Shown in pieces: positions 18,752 to 21,608 of a stretch of 21,608 bases of DNA (its first letter is position 1; every line of letters begins with the position of its first letter). The notes under the pieces are model-generated. The model did no database searches. It was not told the origin of the DNA and saw only the letters and a list, made by a program, of their open reading frames with translations. Both the position numbers and the translations under genes were made by a program. Location of the stretch: assembly GCA_905233865.1 (NCBI GenBank), contig CAJOGH010000006.1, positions 1 to 21,608 on the forward strand. Reading direction: 5' to 3'. The stretch comes from an uncultured Atopobiaceae bacterium (lineage in GTDB: Bacteria; Actinomycetota; Coriobacteriia; Coriobacteriales; Atopobiaceae).

Positions 18752-21608
18752 CTAGGCCTCGGTGCGGGGAAGGCCGGTGCCGTCCTTGGTGTGCTCGATG
18801 ATGTCGTCGAGCGACTCGGGCTTGGCAAAGTAGTAGCCCTGGAGCAAGTCACAGCCAACGTCCTTAAGTCGACGCGCCTGCAGCTCGGACTCGACGCCCT
18901 CGGCAAGGAGCTTCATTCCCAGGCGCTGGGTGATCTGTGCCACGCCGTAGATGACATCCCAGGTGCGCTCGATATGCTCGTTGCGCATGAACTCCATGTC
19001 CAGCTTTACGAGGTCGAACTCGTAGTCCTTGAGCGAATTGAGCGACGAGTAGCCCGAGCCAAAGTCATCCATCCAGACGTTGAAGCCCTCCTCGCGCAGC
19101 TTCTTGACCTGCTGGCTAAAGAGCTCGGGACTCTCGTTGAGCGCCGACTCGGTGAACTCGATGTTTATGAGATCGTGCGCGATGAACTTGTCATCGACCA
19201 TACGCACGACCTCACTGGCCACGTCAACTTGGCCAAGGTCCCTCAGCGACACGTTTATCGACACGGGCACGACCTCCACGCCGCGGGCGAGCTTTTGCCC
19301 CATGTCCTCAATGACACAGGCAATCATGTGCATATCGACCTTGTGCAGGACGCCTGCCTCCTCGAGGATGGGGATGAACTGCCCCGGCGACAGGAACCCG
19401 TGCTCGGGGTCAACCCAGCGCGCGAGCGCCTCCTCGCATTTGACCACGCCCGTCGTGGAGCTCACGATGGCCTGGTAGTAGGGCCTGATCCAGCGCTCGC
19501 GAATGGCCTGGTCCACGTTGCGCAGCACATGGAGACGCAGACGGGCCTCGTCGCTCATCGTGTCCTTGAACCACGCATAGCTGGACTGCCATGTGGTCAG
19601 GTCGAGGTCGCAGGCGGCCTGGGCGCGGTCAAAGCCCACTCCCATGACGTCCTCTCCCCTTGCGCAGACATAGAGGCCGGCGCGGACAGGCAGCGACGCC
19701 TCGCCGCCGTCCTCGGCAAGCCCAAAGTCGGCAAAGACTCCCTCGAGCGCCTCCTCCACGCCGTCGCGCTGCGTGAGCACATAGAACGTGTTGTCGGTCG
19801 GACGCGCGCATGACTCAGAGCCAAACCTCTTTCGCAGGACGTCCGCAAAGTCTCGCAACAGCTGGTTGGCTCCTTCTCGACCGTGACGCGAGCGGTAGTC
19901 GCTCATGCCCACCAGATTGAACGTGATGGCCACGACCTCGTGACCGTCCTTCACGATGCTCAGGCAGCGCGCGGGCGCCAGCTGGCCAAAGCGCGTGAGG
20001 CTGGGAAGGCCCGTGAGGGGGTCGCGATAGACGAAGACCTTGGTCTTGTCGAGTTCCTTCTCGCTCTCCTTCACCCAGCTCGACATGTAGGCAAAGTTGG
20101 AGAGCAACATAATGGATGCAAGGGCAAAGAGCGTCGCCGCCACGAAGACCGTCGTGGTGCCCTCTTGCTTCATGGCCGCAAGGCGCTCCATGGCAAAGGA
20201 GCCGGAGTCCTTTTGCATCGCCGCAACCGGTTCGGAGTAGTGGGACACGACCTGCGCCATGGCGTCGCTCTCAATCTGCGCGAGCGACTGGTTCATCCAC
20301 ACGAACGAGACGAACATCACGAGCGAAAGGAGGGCGATCCACACGACGACCGAACGGCCAAACCGGTGCTCTCGGTCGCGTACCAACAGGAAGCGGAAGA
20401 ACATAAGGCCCAGGATGCCCCACGCGGCAAAGAGGAAGTACGACTCGTTTGCAAGCCTGTCAGACTGGAACAGGACGGGCAGCAGCAAATTGGCGCCAAT
20501 CCCGCACATGAGCAGGATGCCCAGCATACCCGTGACACGCTCGACCGTGTCACCGCGCGCGCGGGCGACCCTATGGGCACACGCCGAGACAAAGGCATAG
20601 ACGATCGTCGCGCCGATTGTGGTCACGTCCACGATCCAGCCAATGGCCGTGCGGCCCATGAAAGGCATGACAACCGACAGCACGACGACCAGGAAGATAG
20701 CCATGCCAGGAATGCTGTGTCGGTTGATGGAGGCAAACCCACGAGGAATGATGCGATCCTTGCCCAGGGCGTGGAAAAGCCTGCTGAGCGCAACCGTGTT
20801 GCCAACCAGGCTCGTGCCCACAAGGCACAGGAGGGCCACCATGAGGATCCTCACGCCGGTCTCGCCCATAAAGTGATTGGCAACGTAGAACGGCGGCAAG
20901 CCCTTGATGCCGTCAAGGAACGCAAGGTCAGAGATGTACGCGAGCCAGCTGCCGTACTCAGGCGGGTGCACCATGACCGACATGACGATGACAAAGGCAT
21001 AGAGCGCGGCGGCCGTGATGATGGCTGCGACCATGATGCGGAAGGCCTTCGTGCGCGAGAACGCGAACTCCTCCGCCGAATGCGAGATGTTCTCAAAGCC
21101 GATGAACGCCCATGGAGAGGTGCACGCAACAATGAGGATCTGCGTCAGCTCCGGCTTGGAGGGCAGGAAGCTTGGCTCCATTGTGCGGCCTCCGGACGCA
21201 AAGCCCGACGCTGAGACCGCGTAGCAAACGACGATGCCGATGGTGAACAGGATCGCCATGACAACCATCGCACGCGCGACGTTCTTGCGCGAGCGCGCAC
21301 ATATGGCCGCGACGACGACAAGCGCCCCCACCGAGAGCATCGCCTCGCCCAGGTACACGTCGTAACCAAAGACCGTGTAGAGGTACCCCACCTTGAAGAA
21401 GTCACCCAGGAAGTAGCGGGCGAACAGCGGCAGCGAGGTCACGTTTGCCCACAGGACGGCCATGTAGGTGAGGACTAGGAACCATGACGTTATGAAGCCG
21501 GAGTCGTGACCGTAGACCTCCTTGGCGTACGTGTAGGCGCCGCCGGCATCGGGGAAGCAGTTGATCAGGTAGTGGTAGTTGCGCGCGACAACAACCATCA
21601 CGATGGTG
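18752..21608 (-). CDS. Amino acid permease (APC) fused to degenerate GGDEF and intact EAL domain (5' end outside window)
   Basis: The frame stays open past the window edge. The visible protein of about 950 residues begins at the end of APC helix 2 (CFPDAGGAYTYAKEVYG), so roughly 50-60 N-terminal residues are missing. About ten further helices complete an APC transporter (to about 410), with the helix 6 motif WAFIGFE near 165. Then come two more helices around a segment of about 50 residues predicted outside the membrane (about 440-490). Next is a linker, then GGDEF (about 530-670), where RDPLTGLPSLTRF is kept but the catalytic loop reads RPTDNTF near 600. An EAL domain (about 690-940) follows, with the residues for c-di-GMP hydrolysis present: EALARW (about 720), SINVS, IEFTES, MDDFGSGYSSL (about 844), LVKLD, AEGVES (about 897) and QGYYFAKP. 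It is predicted to be a membrane c-di-GMP phosphodiesterase controlled by, or controlling, amino acid transport. Its start region is not visible. Confidence 0.92.
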   Translation of the reverse strand, partial: TIVMVVVARNYHYLINCFPDAGGAYTYAKEVYGHDSGFITSWFLVLTYMAVLWANVTSLPLFARYFLGDFFKVGYLYTVFGYDVYLGEAMLSVGALVVVAAICARSRKNVARAMVVMAILFTIGIVVCYAVSASGFASGGRTMEPSFLPSKPELTQILIVACTSPWAFIGFENISHSAEEFAFSRTKAFRIMVAAIITAAALYAFVIVMSVMVHPPEYGSWLAYISDLAFLDGIKGLPPFYVANHFMGETGVRILMVALLCLVGTSLVGNTVALSRLFHALGKDRIIPRGFASINRHSIPGMAIFLVVVLSVVMPFMGRTAIGWIVDVTTIGATIVYAFVSACAHRVARARGDTVERVTGMLGILLMCGIGANLLLPVLFQSDRLANESYFLFAAWGILGLMFFRFLLVRDREHRFGRSVVVWIALLSLVMFVSFVWMNQSLAQIESDAMAQVVSHYSEPVAAMQKDSGSFAMERLAAMKQEGTTTVFVAATLFALASIMLLSNFAYMSSWVKESEKELDKTKVFVYRDPLTGLPSLTRFGQLAPARCLSIVKDGHEVVAITFNLVGMSDYRSRHGREGANQLLRDFADVLRKRFGSESCARPTDNTFYVLTQRDGVEEALEGVFADFGLAEDGGEASLPVRAGLYVCARGEDVMGVGFDRAQAACDLDLTTWQSSYAWFKDTMSDEARLRLHVLRNVDQAIRERWIRPYYQAIVSSTTGVVKCEEALARWVDPEHGFLSPGQFIPILEEAGVLHKVDMHMIACVIEDMGQKLARGVEVVPVSINVSLRDLGQVDVASEVVRMVDDKFIAHDLINIEFTESALNESPELFSQQVKKLREEGFNVWMDDFGSGYSSLNSLKDYEFDLVKLDMEFMRNEHIERTWDVIYGVAQITQRLGMKLLAEGVESELQARRLKDVGCDLLQGYYFAKPESLDDIIEHTKDGTGLPRTEA

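Noticed and set aside
19883..21214. 443-codon plus-strand frame opposite the permease-EAL gene
   Set aside because: The translation is His/Arg/Asp-rich and lacks similarity; the opposite strand encodes clear membrane helices.

Overview
The window is high-GC DNA, densely coded on both strands. It most likely comes from an anaerobic actinobacterium of the class Coriobacteriia (Olsenella, Atopobium or Collinsella type). This is inferred from the GC-biased codon use, a single-chain pyruvate:ferredoxin oxidoreductase, a class II fumarase next to a short malic enzyme, a group III iron alcohol dehydrogenase, and large secreted proteins with Listeria-Bacteroides and DUF5648 repeats. I see no rRNA, tRNA, insertion sequence, CRISPR array or phage gene.

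Layout. Bases 1-2836 (minus) hold the N-terminal 945 codons of a secreted repeat-rich surface protein whose C-terminus lies outside the window. nifJ follows (3017-6550, minus), closed by a strong terminator. Between nifJ and the divergent fumC is a 714-bp non-coding region. It contains a five-site array of 42-bp tandem repeats, each carrying the palindrome TGCACA-C-TGTGCA, plus several other inverted repeats. fumC and a malic enzyme gene (7265-9787, plus) are separated by 3 bp and form an operon. Next come two tandem paralogous four-helix membrane protein genes (9884-10354 and 10617-11087, minus). An ABC exporter follows, with an overlapping ATPase and permease (13552 to 11194, minus). A secreted papain-like protease with three C-terminal DUF5648 repeats (13768-16071, plus) faces a PiT phosphate transporter (17196-16147, minus). 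An iron alcohol dehydrogenase (17447-18670, plus) comes next. The last gene (18752 to the window end, minus, missing its start) joins an APC-family amino acid permease to a two-helix sensor-like module, a degenerate GGDEF domain and an EAL domain with its catalytic residues intact.

How the parts fit. Fumarase, malic enzyme and pyruvate:ferredoxin oxidoreductase form a metabolic run linking fumarate, malate, pyruvate and acetyl-CoA with reduced ferredoxin. The alcohol dehydrogenase is a plausible sink for reductant. The nifJ promoter and the promoter of the first small membrane protein gene (10354) share an almost identical two-block arrangement: a 14-bp palindrome TGCCAGWTTGGGCA centred at about -41.5, and a -10 block. 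That geometry suits a class II activator of the CRP/FNR type, so the two genes may belong to one regulon.

The strongest leads for something undescribed are the permease-GGDEF-EAL fusion, the 42-bp array whose period equals four helical turns, and the shared nifJ-type promoter.
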